A stretch of 64,000 nt of DNA from Pseudo-nitzschia pungens (GCA_037355855.1 CM074767.1:1550001-1614000); one strand, 5' to 3'. Shown: positions 45,282 through 56,608, counted from the stretch's first letter. Notes: generated from the letters alone by a model not told the origin. Numbers and translations are program-made.

Positions 45282-47009
45282 ATGTCGAATCTGTCTGCAG
45301 GAAGTAAATGTCAGAGAAAACGAGACTCGTCTACCGCTGCCGCTTTCGCCCTGGCAATAATTTTGATAGCGATGGTCTCTTCGACGATGGATCTTGTTGC
45401 CGCTTCACCCATTCACGAGGACACAAAGGGGAGTGGTGAGAACGATAGCAGTGCCGCGTTATTGGATGATAATATCATAGAAACGATCGTAGCAACAGGA
45501 GCAGGTTCGATTGGAGCTTCCGTGGCATCATCGCCACGGTCATTGTCGCCGGAGGTGACCAATGACTGCGTTGACGACCCGGAGTTCTACTACGAAGGAA
45601 AAAAAGCTTGCGAGTGGGTGGGAAAGGCAAAACGAAAGAAGCGATGCAAGATTTTGTACCAGGGCTTGCCTCTTGCCGAACGATGCCGAGAAACCTGTGA
45701 CTACAACGACTGCAAGACCATCCTCGAACAGAAGGAGCTGCTCTTGGTTGGTGCTTACTATTATCCATGGTGGGGAAATGATTTCCACGGGCCCCATTCC
45801 TACCTTCGGAGACAACTTACCGGACCACAGCAGTTCCCGGCGATCCTTGAATACGATGATACCCTGAAGGAGGTCATCGCACAGCATCTGAAATGGAGTC
45901 GAGAAGCCAATATCAACCTTTGGGTCACCAGCTGGTGGGGACCAGGCCGACGGACCGACATCACCACCAAGGACCACATTTTGACCTATCCGCAGCTAAA
46001 GGAACACAAAATTGCCGTTTTTTACGAAACAACCGGCCGAATCCGTGAAAAGGAAAATTACGACCTCAAGAACGTGATTCCGGATCTGGAATACCTGTGC
46101 ACCGAATACTTCAACCATCCCAATTACTACCAAAAAGTCGACCATAGCGATGGAAGCAAGCGACCGGTCTTGTTTGTTTATCTGACTCGAAAGCTCGAAC
46201 AACTCGGATTGTTGGAGGATGTCGTGTCCCTTATGCGGCAGGGTGCCAAAAACGCCGGTTGCAACGATATTTTCATCATCGGCGACCAGGTCTTTCAGGG
46301 ACCACCTTCCGAAAACAACGACGAGAAACTCATCCCCTTTGAGATTCTGGACGCCGTCACTACCTACGATTCGTACGGGTCCATGCGGGGACGCGACCTC
46401 GAGGGCTACATTGGCAGCAGGGAGAAAATCGAAGAATACTACCAGGGAGAGCAGAAAGCGTGGAAAAATATTGCCGGGAGCAAGGGCTGCGCATTTGTCT
46501 CCTCCGTATCTCCCGGCTTTAACGATCGAGGGGTCCGGCCCGAGCTAAAGCGCATCCCGCTCTCGCGAAGGATCTCCAAGGAATCCCCGGAGGGATCCCT
46601 CTTCGAGGCCGCCCTGAGAGAAGCACGGACTCTCGTGGACTTGGCCGCGGACAATCTCATCATGATCAATTCATTTAACGAGTGGCACGAAGACACCCAA
46701 ATCGAGCCTTGCATATCGTTCAATGGCAGCAAGAACAAGAATAGCCAGACCGAATTCCCCGGAAATCTCACGCATAACATAAAATACGAGGCGTACGGGG
46801 ATCGCTACCTCCAGATTTTAAAAGAGGAGACGAAAAAGTGGAAGGTTCCCCTGGCGGATTCCACTTCCGAGAATGCGGAGGCATCCGTTTCGAACGACGA
46901 TGCGAAGGCACCCTCTAACTATGGCGGCAGTAGTGGCAACGGGACATACAGCGACAAAGAAGAGGATTTCATGACCATTAGCGACTTTTTTGGTTTGGAA
47001 CTGGAGTAA
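45282..47009 (+). CDS. GH99-like endo-alpha-mannosidase with Cys-rich N-domain
   Basis: Glycoside hydrolase family 99 type, related to Golgi endo-alpha-1,2-mannosidase, which trims glucosylated mannose from N-glycans. Characteristic blocks are VGAYYYPWWGNDFHG, NINLWVTSWWGPGR, IAVFYETTGR, RPVLFVYLTRK and the catalytic SFNEWHEDTQIEP. Glu467 and Glu470 correspond to the catalytic pair of bacterial GH99. The N-terminus has one hydrophobic segment (FALAIILIAMVSSTMDLVAA) that can be a signal anchor, then a six-Cys region (NDCVDDPEFYYEGKKACEWV to CRETCDYNDC) like the small ShK-type modules common in diatom secreted proteins. The C-terminal 60 residues are acidic and disordered. A lumenal or extracellular site is expected. 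Single exon, 575 residues. Confidence 0.88.
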   Translation: MSNLSAGSKCQRKRDSSTAAAFALAIILIAMVSSTMDLVAASPIHEDTKGSGENDSSAALLDDNIIETIVATGAGSIGASVASSPRSLSPEVTNDCVDDPEFYYEGKKACEWVGKAKRKKRCKILYQGLPLAERCRETCDYNDCKTILEQKELLLVGAYYYPWWGNDFHGPHSYLRRQLTGPQQFPAILEYDDTLKEVIAQHLKWSREANINLWVTSWWGPGRRTDITTKDHILTYPQLKEHKIAVFYETTGRIREKENYDLKNVIPDLEYLCTEYFNHPNYYQKVDHSDGSKRPVLFVYLTRKLEQLGLLEDVVSLMRQGAKNAGCNDIFIIGDQVFQGPPSENNDEKLIPFEILDAVTTYDSYGSMRGRDLEGYIGSREKIEEYYQGEQKAWKNIAGSKGCAFVSSVSPGFNDRGVRPELKRIPLSRRISKESPEGSLFEAALREARTLVDLAADNLIMINSFNEWHEDTQIEPCISFNGSKNKNSQTEFPGNLTHNIKYEAYGDRYLQILKEETKKWKVPLADSTSENAEASVSNDDAKAPSNYGGSSGNGTYSDKEEDFMTISDFFGLELE

Positions 47010-47226
47010 AAGTTTCCCTCAAAGTGCACGACCTCTCACACAATTTTTAGTCAGAACGAGAAGCGAACAATGCATCGATTAGAGTTGTTCCTTTCTGTCA
47101 TTCTTATGCAACAGGGATAAATGACTGACGTCGCTGCGGAAGTAGGGACGTCCAATGGTCATTACAAACATTCATTTCTAGAATTTCTACCGGACTTGCG
47201 CGAAGCAGTCCACATTAAGAGTCAAC
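47010..47226. other. Short convergent intergenic region
   Basis: No feature recognised in about 220 bp. Confidence 0.4.
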
Positions 47227-49411
47227 CTATAATACTATCTTCACAACGTTGTACCGTGCAATTGCAATAGCAAACGGACTTTGAACTTGGTGTTCGCTAC
47301 CACTCGTTCCATCCTTTGGATTATCCTTGTTTTTGAAATCCCGGAGTACTTCCACTGCAAATACGTATCCTGCATCTTTGCAAAGATTGGCGGTCGCAGC
47401 TTGGGTCAGAATTTGCGGCGAGTTTGAGTTGGAATCTTTGGTATTGCCAGGGTCGTCCTCCGATTGAGCTCCTTGTTTTCTTGCCTTCGCTGTCGCTGTA
47501 GCTGTTTCGAGTTGCACCCTTGACCACATTTGCGTCGTGGCGTCGTGTTTGCCTCCGGCAGTCACGAGATCTCCATTGGGGAGCGGCACTATGCATTGTA
47601 CGACGTCCTTGTGGCCAGCTAGAGAAAATAGCAAAGGGTCGTCTGACCCTGACATTGTTTGACTGCTTTCGTTCAGTATCGCATCCATATCGATCGAGTG
47701 CACTGCTTGCGACTTTGGTGACGGAATAAAAGTAGACGCAGCATTCGCTCGAGTGCGTGGAATCTCCTTGGTCGATACCAAAAGCTGTTTCGTGTCCGTA
47801 TCAAACTTCACACAGACTATAGACGAACAAGTTTCGGAAGGATTTCTCATCGACACAAATTGAATCCGTTTGATATCTTGAATACGAATTGGACAGTTGG
47901 AACCATCGCTGCTGTTTCCAGTCATTTCACCCGACGATGGCTCGGCGGTTGTGACTTTCTGCAGCAGAATCCCTCCTTGACCGTCCCCAATCGCCAGAAT
48001 CGTGTCGTCGCCTTGTGTCCACGATTCCAATGCCGTGACGGGAGCCGATGCCGTCGAGACGACTGTTTGGAGTCTCCTCGCGGTACCGCGATTCCTTTTG
48101 CCGCTGCCAATGTCCGCAACAAAAATCTGCACCATCTGCGACAAAGTCCTAACCGTTTCATTCATCTCTGCCTCTCGGACATCGAACTCTGCCAGCCGCA
48201 GACGACTCGGCTTCGTCCTGCGGAACCAATCTCGGCCGGTGAGACCCCGGAAGAGCTACTCGTAACCTGGCCGCTACGCACACTAAGGTATCGTGGTTCG
48301 GTGTCGGAATTTTCACCAAGCCCGTCGGGCTCGTGAGAGGGAGCGGCGAGCGAATGGCTTCCATCATGGCCTTCCCGTCGCTGTCCCACACCCGAAGGCA
48401 GCCCCTCCCCGCCGTGCAAAAGGCAGAGGACGACGAAGTACCACCGTCTAGAGCCAAGACACTATCGACGCCGGAAAAGGCTTCGGACATGGTAAATCCA
48501 TCTGGCTGGTGAACAATATCGCACGCTCGGCGACAATGCTTCCACAGATGGACGTGGCCGTTGTCCAATCCACTGACCAGCGTCCCATCGTTCAGGACCG
48601 CTAGATCATTGACGTATGCACGCTGGAGTTCCAATCCCATGGTCATTACGGACCGTCCCAGGAGTTTGGGGGTCGAGAGAGGCGCACTCACGGCCATTGC
48701 CGTCGGTGACTCGATTTGTCGCTGCTGCTCCTGCTGTTGCTCTCGAAGAAGGGCATCGATGCGAAGCTGGGAATAGCCTTGCACGAGTCTATCGTAGGCA
48801 CGGGTTTCTTCGAATTCGCTCACAATCATTGGCATCATTGGCACGGAACCTTCCTCGAAGACGCCATCAACATCGTCCGAATTGTTTTTGGGTGGTTGCC
48901 GCTCGATGGGTGGGACCTGCAGGGCCGGAATCATTGCGGTCACGTTGGCCATCGACTTTCTCCATTCTCTTTGTTCCGCTTCTTTCTGTTCGGATGGAGA
49001 CATGTCTTCTATGAATATTGTTTTCTGCTTGTTGCTGTCGGATTCCAAAACTTCGGCCGTTCCCATCAATGTTGCCCTAAGTTCGATCCTAGGTCTCAGC
49101 ATTTGCATCGCTGCTTGCTGTACTACTCGCTGCAATCGCAGGATGCAAAGTCGAAATCGTCCTTCAGAATTGCCTTCCACCATTTCATCGCCCCGCTCGT
49201 TTCGTTCTTTTTTCCTATTGTCCACTTGGACTTGCTCTTGCTCTTGGAGACGACTAATCTTTTGACGATCGATCGGAACGCTCGTGAGGGAATGCACGGT
49301 TTCCTTGAAGGATTTCCCGGTGACGGTACCTGTGCTCGGTACCTCGAACTCGAATTCTATAACCTCTTTCGACCACTTGAGGACTACATCAACCACATGG
49401 ATTGTTGTCAT
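47227..49411 (-). CDS. Ubiquitin-like / WD40-repeat protein
   Basis: Two adjacent frames joined through a 49-bp intron (48266-48218, GTTACG...CCGCAG, phase 2). The joint reads VCVAARTKPSRLRLAEFDVREAEM, more sensible than either unspliced frame. The N-terminus (HVVDVVLKWSKEVIEFEF to LTSVPIDRQKI) has the pattern of a ubiquitin-like domain of the UBLCP1 kind. A charged helical middle (residues about 60-240) follows. The C-terminal half has WD40-type blades (VNDLAVLNDGTLVSGLDNGHVHLW, GCLRVWDSDG, VTALESWTQGDDTILAIGDG, LAGHKDVVQCIVPLPNGDLVTAGG). Starting at 49411 gives about 711 residues. A ubiquitin-linked adaptor role is possible but not shown. The frame extends to a Met at 49456. Confidence 0.72.
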
Positions 49412-50649
49412 CGGAAGATGGTGATTATCGCTGGGAATAGTACCGGTACTGATCATTGTCGGAGGTTACAGTCAGTTGTGATGTTCGAAGAAGTGGAATA
49501 AATAATAATAAAATGATTCTGCGGCGGCGGCGAGTAAATGTGTCATTATTACTTCGTATTATTTTAGTCTTGGTGGTATCGTAACAGGTGAAAGACGTAT
49601 TTTCAACGTTCAAAAAGTATGAAACACGTAAGGTTTACAGGAAACCTTAAGGTTTACTCGTATGGCATCACAGATTTTTTTTGTCAAGCGAAAATCGTAA
49701 ATAGTGGTCTCATAAAATGATCGTAAATACTTCGTACGAAGTAAACCTTACTGTAATGGGAACTTTAATGGAATGAGAATACTAACTGCGTAGACAAAAA
49801 GAAAACAGCAAACGCAAGAACAAAGATCACCGAAGCTCCCTCATGCACGACTGAAACTCCTTCCTCCCGAACCCGCGACAAATAATGCTCTCGACCAACT
49901 TATTTATCATCTCTCTCTCAAAATCAAAATCTGAGCAAGACGAAACTGGATTCTTGTTCTTTCTCGGTTTCTTATTCGTCGTGGTTCTCTCACTCGTTGT
50001 TGATGTGACAACAAAGTCAACGAAAGCCGTTCCCAGCAAACTCTCACCACATGGGAATAACAAACTATTCACTACGTTGACTCCACGCGATGAAACAAAT
50101 GGATAATCGTCTCCTGATCAAAGTATTATAATTACACTGGGTAGGACAGCTACATTTGTTTTCTGTTGAACAACATAGTAATAGAGAAAGGAGAACTTCG
50201 AATTCCGATGAAAGCGACAGGGACGTAGCAGGATTCTACAACTGCATTGCTATCGATGCATCTGTCGTACATTTCTAGTTGACTGGAACTAGGGCGATGG
50301 GTACTGGGAAAAAATCACAGTGCTTCCATTTCGTTAGTTGTTACTTTCTCTAAAAATACATGGGATGCGGTATAATTCCTTCTCCAGCTACTGGACATGT
50401 GGTTTCTTTGCTGGAAGTATTTCAAACACAGATCCTTTCGGATGCAACATTTGATGTGCCATCGACCAAAACAAAAAAAACTGCAGCAGTCGATCTGGAA
50501 CGAGCTCGGTTGCTAACCAAAATTTGCATACCTCCCCGTCTCTCTCTCTCTCCTCTCTTGTTCCATCCTTTGGTTTCTCGTTTCCGCGAACTTGCGGGGC
50601 TCAAGCCTTCCTTTTTCTGGCATCAATTGGTTCTTGCTTCCTTTCTTCA
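49412..50649. other. Intergenic, gene-poor
   Basis: No supported gene. Includes a second copy of the 16-bp palindrome TACTTCGTACGAAGTA at 49728-49743 and AAACCTTAC words near 49630-49750. Confidence 0.45.
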
Positions 50650-50841
50650 TTAGCAATAGACGGCATGTCGAATCGCAAGTGAATGGGTATCGATAATCTT
50701 GTTGCGGGTGATTCTTCCACTCTTGATTCTCCTCGCTTCGATCTGCTTGAGCAATCTCTCTTGTTGCGCGATGAACTCCGGCGTGAAACTCTTCACGAAG
50801 GCTTCGTCGGCCCGATTCTTGAAGTTGCTGTTGGGTGCCAT
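50650..50841 (-). CDS. Small hypothetical protein
   Basis: A 63-residue frame starting MAPNSNFKNRADEAFVKS, with a helical charged middle (EFIAQQERLLKQIEARR). It reads more like protein than the surrounding frames, but no family is recognised. It could be an exon of a larger gene. Low confidence. Confidence 0.35.
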   Translation of the reverse strand: MAPNSNFKNRADEAFVKSFTPEFIAQQERLLKQIEARRIKSGRITRNKIIDTHSLAIRHAVYC

Positions 50842-52022
50842 TTTATAGTTGGTGTTATCCTTCGAGATAGTAAAGAAAACCAAAATATTCTATCTTTTGT
50901 TACCGATTACAGTGAAATTGTGTGCTTTGACGAATGTGAGACAAGCGTGATGTTTTGTTCTGTGGTTGAAAAAAAATTGAATGAGGCAAAAAGAATTTGG
51001 AGGTGAACTCTCACGGTAATAGTAGAAGTGTTCGCAATCTGTACGAGAGTAACACAGAGCCACCGCGCACTGCCGAACGTTACCACTTGATGAGTGAGTT
51101 CTGACGCCATCGTTTCGAAATCACATCGTGTTCCAGTACGAGTATTCTCGAATGAACGAATTGTTTCCAGAAGTTTCTTTTTCCATCTGTCATCCGCGAC
51201 TAAAGGGCATATGAAATTTTGTTCTTATTGCCAACATAAAACAATTTGGCAGACTTTTACTACGTAATTACCGTATGTCGTTGGGAGTTTGAAGCTGGTG
51301 CGGTGTGAATACCAATGGTTGTGCGCAATTCTGAAGAGAGGCTGCTTCTTCAACATTCTTAGCATGGCATACCACGTCCAAGTAATTTGTACGATACCGG
51401 TTTTGTGAGTGTCACCGAAACCATCACACCAATTGATCACACAATATGTATCTGCAAAAGAAGCCTTTGCATTTTCTGCCGCAAAATGCATTGGAATTGC
51501 CTCATGGGTGCCCTTCAGATTGGAATTCGTAGTTACACTTTTCGTCGAGAAGATCGTCACCCTTTCCAACTTAGTAAACAAGGCCATCATAAAAAATAAA
51601 TAATAGTGATGCTGATACGCTTGAAGAAAAATACCTTTGAATTCTGGAGTGATGAAACCACTCATCAAGATAGTCCTCATAACATATTTCAGGAAAGTCA
51701 ATATCTGATCACACCAATTGGGTTCACTCCCAGTGATCTATTTTATCTCATATGTTTCAGGATAGTCAATATCTGATCACACCAATTGGCACACAAGGTT
51801 CAATCCCAATGATCTATGTTATCTCCATTGACCAGGTTCAAGACATGAATAATCATCATAATCACAAACTCTGACCTCACAAGGAAATGAATGCTGGCTC
51901 CTACTGGTGCTTCCATGAAATCCTTGGTCAACCATATTGAACCTAATACCCACAAAAAATGCGAAGCGGAAACAAATGATAATTAATTGGAATTAATATA
52001 AAATACACAGTCTATTTCTATA
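50842..52022. other. Intergenic
   Basis: No confident gene. A 158-residue minus frame at 51225-51701 shows no domain and is not called. Confidence 0.35.
51683..51823. repeat. Imperfect tandem repeat of about 66 bp
   Basis: Two copies starting with CATAT(G)TTTCAGGA at 51683 and 51749, both containing GTCAATATCTGATCACACCA and a GTTCA-TCCCA-TGATCTAT block. The second copy has a short insertion. Confidence 0.8.
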
Positions 52023-54182
52023 TCATGGATCAGTGAGATCCACAACATTCGAAGCATGAACCTTTTGAAAGGAATTTTTCATACCTTCTCCAACTCTTTC
52101 ACTGGCGTTGGCATTTCGACTCTCATCATCGCTGTCTGCGAGTTCAATCACATTTTCTTTGCCCGCGTCCATTGCCGTTCCAGTGCTTGATTTCCCCCCA
52201 TTTCCCATAAGCTCACCCCCGTCATGGTTGCCCATGCCAATTTTATTCGTAGCGTCACTAGCTACTGCCGCCAGTTTTTGATCCGCGAGCTCCACGTCAT
52301 TACCGTCCTCGTCATCGTCGCTGTCCACAAGTTCAATTGCGTCGTCCTTGTTACCTCCGCGTTGCCACCTGGGATCTGTTGCGATCGTATGAATGGAATT
52401 TTCCAGGGCCCGCTGCAAATCCTTTTCTTCGTCGTCCACTACAATTGCACCATCCTTCATCTTGACAGGGAGAGCGGGCATCGTGGTGGCAGTCGAAGTC
52501 ACTTTACCCGTGGTTCTGGGTCGCTTCAATTTAGACCCCGACGAAACACCTTCTTGTTCCTGCTCTGCGAGTTGGTCGGAAACCGCAAGATATTCCGAGT
52601 GCAAAGACGACAAAGTGCTATCTTCTCGTAACCATTGCTTGAGTTGCTTTCGAATCACTTGATTTTTGAGTCGAAAATGTTCCTTGATAACTTCTTTGAA
52701 TTCGGGAAAATAGAAACATCGACTTGAAGAATCGTTGGAGTTCTTTCGTTTTTGGTTTCGCGAGGCCAAAGAATCTTTGCAACCCAACCCGACTATGGAA
52801 TCGTTGCTACCAGAATTAGCTGTGTCATACCCACCCAGCTGGTTCTGCAGAAAAGGAAGTATGGCCACCCTCAAAGTGTGTCGTCGAATATTTTTGTTGT
52901 AAGCCTTTGATTGCATGTCTCCGTTGGGTGACCCTTCAGTTCGCGCATAACCCGGCTCGTTAAAGTAGGGATTTGCAACACCTAGAATTAGGCTCTGGAG
53001 AGAGATCAGTACCTGGAGGAGGGTTGATTCTTTGGGCGTCCAGCTAGGACCATTCCAGGTACCCAGCAAGCTCAAACACACCTTCCCATCCGAATACAAA
53101 TTGGGATTGAAACGAACCCGGTGATTCCTTCGACCTTCGGGATGGAAGGATGAAGTTGTCAGGAATTTAACACGGGGTGGTTTGTTCGGATAATCGTTTG
53201 CCATGGTTACATCAAATAGAAAGCACCCGTTCGCATAAGGGGTATCTTCCGGTCCAACGATCAGTACACGAAGTTTGTGCAACGCAGATTCCATAGCTCG
53301 AACAAAAATAGAACTTCCGTATTCGATTGGAAGGGCCGTTGGATAGGTCGACAGTTCTTTCCACAAGACTGTCGCCGATGCTTGGATACTCGAATTGTTG
53401 TCTCCACGGGACGTTTTCTTGCCCTTCGGTGCGCCTAGAACAGTGGCGTGCTTTGGATTCTCAAAGCAGTCCCCTTCGATCAAAGAAAATGCAAGTGGAC
53501 GTAATTTCTGACAGTAGTATTCTTTTACCCCTATCATGCTACATTCTGGTTCTTCAATGAAGGACTTTGTAGCAGTCAATGCATTTTCTTTCAGTTGAAT
53601 GACGGCTTGCGGCAGTAGCATATCCTTTTCATGTGTTTGCTCTTTGATACTCTTCGCAGTCTGATTTCGAACCGAGTCGTACGCGCTAATAGTATCGTTT
53701 TCGTTCCCATCGTTGCGTTTCGTGACTCCAAGATTTGCTTTGGACGACGCCAGTACCGAAGTTACCAAAATCTTGGACGTTTCTGTCAGTTCTTCCAGAG
53801 CCAATATTGCAGATTCCGTATCTTCGGGATCCCCCCAGGCTTTTGGGTACTGCTCGGTGATAAGGATCGACACCTTCAGGGCCAGGAGGTACATTCCTCG
53901 CTGCGGTCGTTTCCACCACCAATCAGGAGCCTGGCACCGCAATACTTGTTTCAGCGTGTCCAGAACAGCAAGATCATAGCCACCATTCGGGGGAGAACCC
54001 GACGCAGTAACCGTAAAGTTGCGATCTTGGTGCCTCGACAGAAAGTTCCGGAGCTCGTTCTGCCACTCCATCCATGTCCCTTTTTCGCGACGAATGGCTT
54101 CCTTCTTAGCTTTTAAACGTTTGTTCTTATCAGTCGCAGTCCCACCGTAACCGGATCCGGTGTTTTTTGCTCTCTCGGCCAT
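52023..54182 (-). CDS. Large ubiquitin-conjugating enzyme (E2)
   Basis: E2 enzyme that accepts ubiquitin or a related protein on a cysteine and passes it to substrates. The UBC core lies at about residues 270-450: VLIVGPEDTPYANGCFLFDV, YPNKPPRVKFLTT and NPNLYSDGKVCLSLLGTW with active-site Cys369, then a long helix region LLQVLISLQSLILGVANPYFNEPG. The LGTWNG and NEPGYxR features place it with the large UBE2O/BIRC6/UBE2Z type, not with small E2s. The N-terminal 260 residues are helical and of unknown function. The C-terminal 200 are acidic and repeat the motif IELxDSDDDE / VIELADSDDE / VVDLTDP, which resembles SUMO-interacting motifs (hydrophobic core plus acidic tail). Single exon, 719 residues. 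Confidence 0.9.
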   Translation of the reverse strand: MAERAKNTGSGYGGTATDKNKRLKAKKEAIRREKGTWMEWQNELRNFLSRHQDRNFTVTASGSPPNGGYDLAVLDTLKQVLRCQAPDWWWKRPQRGMYLLALKVSILITEQYPKAWGDPEDTESAILALEELTETSKILVTSVLASSKANLGVTKRNDGNENDTISAYDSVRNQTAKSIKEQTHEKDMLLPQAVIQLKENALTATKSFIEEPECSMIGVKEYYCQKLRPLAFSLIEGDCFENPKHATVLGAPKGKKTSRGDNNSSIQASATVLWKELSTYPTALPIEYGSSIFVRAMESALHKLRVLIVGPEDTPYANGCFLFDVTMANDYPNKPPRVKFLTTSSFHPEGRRNHRVRFNPNLYSDGKVCLSLLGTWNGPSWTPKESTLLQVLISLQSLILGVANPYFNEPGYARTEGSPNGDMQSKAYNKNIRRHTLRVAILPFLQNQLGGYDTANSGSNDSIVGLGCKDSLASRNQKRKNSNDSSSRCFYFPEFKEVIKEHFRLKNQVIRKQLKQWLREDSTLSSLHSEYLAVSDQLAEQEQEGVSSGSKLKRPRTTGKVTSTATTMPALPVKMKDGAIVVDDEEKDLQRALENSIHTIATDPRWQRGGNKDDAIELVDSDDDEDGNDVELADQKLAAVASDATNKIGMGNHDGGELMGNGGKSSTGTAMDAGKENVIELADSDDESRNANASERVGEGMKNSFQKVHASNVVDLTDP

Positions 54183-54956
54183 TCTTCAGGTTTTCGGCTC
54201 TTCCTCTTGTCACAGCTTTCTTACGTCCAGAGCTTGCGTTTTGGATTGAATTCCGGCAATCAATGCCTGTTTTAGGTTGCAATGAGTGCTGAATCCAGGT
54301 TTGCGCTTCACATGAAGTTCTGATTTTAAGATTTTCAAAAAGTAAGCAATACTCTACGGTAGACAGAACTTGCAATCGTAAAGGTAAGGTTACCATAGCG
54401 AAAATGTTCATGCATGTCTGTAGATTGTACCCGTCGAAAACTAAAATGGATCACGTTTACCATAATGGATCACGTCGAGTGACAGCATCTTTGCTTTTTG
54501 GAATATCTCCTTGCATACACCACCTCTGTTCAAACTAAAGACATCGTCTGTTAGCTAACACTCTACTCTACAATGCTCTATATTCACTTTTAAACAACTT
54601 TGCTTATTCTTCCCTTAGTAAGCTCTCGAATACAGAAATTGGGCCGAAAATTATGTGTTTTCGAGTGACAGCATCGAGACGGCATAGTTTTTCGGCTTGC
54701 GCGCATAGGACACGCTAATTAACCAATCATGTTACTTGGATTTGAATATTGTCTGTCTTTCATCACGTCATCCGGCCTAAAATTTTATTCGAAACACAAT
54801 TTTGTCGATCTTCCTTTCGGTTGAAGTCAGTTCAGATTCTCTTAGTGACGTATTCCTTTTTTTTTTTTTACTCCTTCCGTTACTCAAATTGACGGAAACC
54901 GTCTACAATGTAATCAGTCATATTCCAGAGAATGAAACCTGGTGTCACTAGTAATC
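54183..54956. other. Intergenic, left flank of the large transposon
   Basis: About 770 bp with the 14-bp direct repeat CGAGTGACAGCATC at 54475-54488 and 54662-54675. The boundary between host DNA (GTAAGGTTACC words near 54385) and the AT-rich element probably lies here, but no terminal repeat could be proven because the other end is outside the window. Confidence 0.4.
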
Positions 54957-56608
54957 ATGAGTTACCGTTACAACGACAGATATAACAAATCTAAGGAAAA
55001 CCACTCTCTTTCAGATGATGTTGTACAAAATACATCTTCGAAAAGGCCGGGTGGATGTCCTGATTCTGGTAAGGTTACAGCAATCGAAAGTCATCAAACA
55101 CTTCTACAAAATTAAAGGATAATAACAAGAGCAGTCATGTAAATGTCAAATTTACTAAACCTAATGCTGGTGGTAACTTTCCTGGAATAATTAAAAAGAG
55201 AGATATCCGCAGACCATACACCAGATCGTTTAGACAACCGAAGACTGACAAAGCAACGCAATTAAAGCAACCTCCGAATCTACTTGGTGACTTGAAATCA
55301 CGGAAAGTACCTCGTCAAAAGCCTACTCATGACAACACTATTCTTCGATTTGTGGACATCAAGACAGCATCACCAAATAAACAAAATGCTACCTGTATTC
55401 GTGGTGATAAGAGTTCTCTGACAAAATCAAAAATATCCGGTAGAGATGTTGTATCACATAACGAAAAAAAGGTGATTCCGGGAGAGAATCTGGACTCCAT
55501 TCGTGACGACATGTGCCTTGCTCGCAAGCAGTTGCGTCAATCTTGTGGAGCATTTGGTGTTTCTCTTAACCCCGATGATGTTATGAGGGCATTTAATGTT
55601 TTGAATCAAAAGCCCTCCGCAGTTGCCGATGAATCTAGTTTATCTTCTACTGAACCTTCAAGTCTTTTTCCTGTTGTTAATTCAAACGTCGATGTCAACC
55701 CTCCATCGAATATCTCAAAAATAAACCAAACTCATTGTTCATCCGACAAAGATCTTCGATACTATTGCATGAGTTCGGACGGTGTCCTTCGCCCATGTTC
55801 TTTACCACCTTCTCTTGATACCGATAATACCCTTCCCAGTTCGCAAGAGTCAAAAAATACACAAGAAAGTGAAACGTTGAACAGATCAACGGGTGATGTC
55901 ATCAACGCGTACAGTCCCTTTCGGCAAATTGAGAAATACTCAGAAAAATGTTTAGGGTGTGATAGAATATCTTGCATCCATAAGCGGAAGATAGAACGTG
56001 CTTTTCTTGATACGTCCAAGCATTTCAATAAAAGATGTCATGACAGTAAAAAAGAATTGGACGAAAATGCGATGCGGAGAAGTTTCTTCTATCGAATCTG
56101 TCGTCTTCATTTCGGATTGAAAAGTTCAAAGGCTTTACCTTTCTGTGCATCTATTTTTGCTTATAAATGGTTTCCTTCTAATACTTTGAAAAAAGTACGA
56201 CGATTGGATGGTCCTGACGGATTCAAATTACAAGAGAAATACGATCTCAACCAGATGCGTTACCGTCGTTCTTTTGATAACGACACTACGTCCAGTAAAT
56301 CTTCCAAAGACGTTCGTGATAACATCGCAGATCGGTCCGTTTTTGGAAATTCAGTTGGTGCTAGTGTTGTTACATGTCATGCTAACTGTGAAGAAAAATC
56401 TCCAGGGCAATCCATTCCTTGTCGAAAAGTGGCTCCAATCTATTCTGAGTTTCATGAATCTGCTAAAAGTGATGATACACATTCTCCAAATGATTTGTCT
56501 ACTACGTCATTTAAAAATGAGGAAGAAGTAACAGAAAACAGAAACGAGTGTATGAAGAAAACTCCTCCGTGTTTTCTTTATCCATCCGACAGTAGTACTT
56601 CTTCCTGA
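54957..56608 (+). CDS. Transposon ORF-A, Cys-module protein
   Basis: The main frame (from 55115 without ATG; the first in-frame alternative start is a TTG at 55292) lacks an ATG at its 5' end. An ATG at 54957 opens MSYRYNDRYNKSKENHS in another frame, up to a stop at about 55115. The two can be joined by a 45-bp intron (after GGTAAG, GTTACAGC...TTAAAG, phase 0, about 55072-55116) or by assuming an indel in an A-run. The protein is basic and disordered at first (KKRDIRRPYTRSFRQPK), then polar. The C-terminal half has CLGCDRISCIHK (55949-55984), MRRSFFYRICRLHFG and PFCASIFAYKWFP, the module shared with ORF-D and ORF-E. The Cys/His spacing suggests zinc binding. Function unknown. Confidence 0.6.

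Noticed and set aside
51700..51830. tRNA gene suggested by GTTCAATCCC words
   Set aside because: No cloverleaf or A box could be found; the words belong to the 66-bp tandem repeat.
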